Source of the DNA: Eggerthellaceae bacterium | GTDB taxonomy: Bacteria; Actinomycetota; Coriobacteriia; Coriobacteriales; Eggerthellaceae | Length of the DNA stretch: 6,899 bases | Direction: 5' to 3' | Assembly (NCBI GenBank): GCA_017533165.1 | Contig: JAFXIM010000085.1 | Coordinates: 1-6,899, forward strand | Part shown: in pieces, positions 6,486 to 6,899 of the stretch | Position numbering within the stretch: position 1 is the first letter of the stretch | How the letters are laid out: every line of letters starts with the position of its first letter | The notes under the pieces: generated by a model | Database searches by the model: none | The model's input: the letters and a program-made list of their open reading frames with translations, nothing else | Told to the model about the DNA's origin: nothing | Position numbers and translations under genes: made by a program

Positions 6486-6899
6486 TCAGTCGCGATGCTT
6501 GGTTCGAAGTTCCCAGAAGGCCACGGCGCTTGCGGCAGCTACGTTGAGGGAGTCGACTTCGTGGTCCATGGGTATGCGCACGGTGTAGTCGCAGGCTGCA
6601 ATAGTGCTATGCGCGAGGCCGTCTCCTTCCGTGCCTAACACCAAGGCAAGTTTGTCGCAAGTTTGAAGGCGCTTATCCTGCAGAGGAATCGAGTCGTCCG
6701 ACAGGGCGAGCGCCGCTGTTTTGAAGCCGAGCGCCCGCAACTGCGCGACCCCTTCTTCCACCCAATCGCGTGAGCTGCCTATGTAGGTCCAGGGTACTTG
6801 AAACACCGTGCCCATAGACACGCGCGAAGCGCGGCGGTAAAGGGGGTCGTGGCAGGAAGGTGTCACCAAAACGGCATCTATGCCAAGAGCTGCGGCAGA
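6486..6899 (-). CDS. TrmH/SpoU family RNA 2'-O-methyltransferase, C-terminal part (start beyond the right edge)
   Basis: Methylates a ribose 2'-OH in rRNA or tRNA using S-adenosylmethionine; which RNA and nucleotide cannot be told. The 137 codons in the window are open to the right edge. The first readable residues, SAAALGIDAVLVTP, fit the stretch just after SpoU motif 1 (the NxGxxxRNA region), which must lie outside. Then come DPLYRRA (18-24) and VSMG (27-30), LVLGTEGDGL (motif 2, 86-95), and IPMDHEVDSLNVAAASA (motif 3, 109-125), counted from the edge. Motifs 2 and 3 form the trefoil-knot cofactor pocket of SPOUT enzymes. A TTG at 6869-6867 could be mistaken for a start, but the homology continues upstream of it, so it is an internal leucine codon. 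The gene converges on the transporter gene; its stop lies 5 bases beyond that gene's terminator T run. Confidence 0.93.
   Translation of the reverse strand, partial: SAAALGIDAVLVTPSCHDPLYRRASRVSMGTVFQVPWTYIGSSRDWVEEGVAQLRALGFKTAALALSDDSIPLQDKRLQTCDKLALVLGTEGDGLAHSTIAACDYTVRIPMDHEVDSLNVAAASAVAFWELRTKHRD

Overview
The window looks like an ordinary chromosomal housekeeping stretch from a high-GC Gram-positive bacterium. GC is moderate to high by eye, genes are tightly packed, and the promoter and terminator are of the standard sigma70 and intrinsic types. An Actinobacterium of the class Coriobacteriia (gut or oral Eggerthellales/Coriobacteriales) fits the gene content best. That assignment rests on the feel of the sequences and on the gene mix, not on a search. 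I see no transposase, integrase, CRISPR array, tRNA, rRNA or phage gene.

Layout, left to right. (1) The 3' nearly complete part of a eukaryote-type homodimeric NADP-dependent isocitrate dehydrogenase, cut at the left edge. (2) After 43 bases, a polytopic membrane protein of unknown function with two cysteine clusters near its C-terminus. (3) A membrane-anchored CapA-type metallophosphatase-fold protein, starting at or just after the end of gene 2. (4) After 133 bases, meso-diaminopimelate dehydrogenase. (5) A neurotransmitter:sodium symporter (SNF/NSS) family transporter with its own well-formed promoter and a strong terminator. (6) On the minus strand, the C-terminal part of a TrmH/SpoU-type RNA 2'-O-methyltransferase, cut at the right edge and converging on gene 5.

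Genes 1 to 3 could be one transcript because the gaps are tiny. Genes 2 and 3 are the most closely linked and may act together at the envelope. Gene 4 makes the peptidoglycan and lysine precursor meso-DAP in one NADPH-dependent step. Gene 5 imports a small amino acid or related solute with Na+. Links between 4 and 5 beyond adjacency are inference. No stretch over 300 bases lacks a gene; the gaps are 43, about 23 (or an overlap), 133, 87 and 79 bases.

No convincing new multi-gene system is visible. The items most worth a second look are the cysteine-rich membrane protein paired with CapA, the transporter that has leucine where the family's outer-gate arginine normally sits, and a local excess of the octamer GCGGCCGC.
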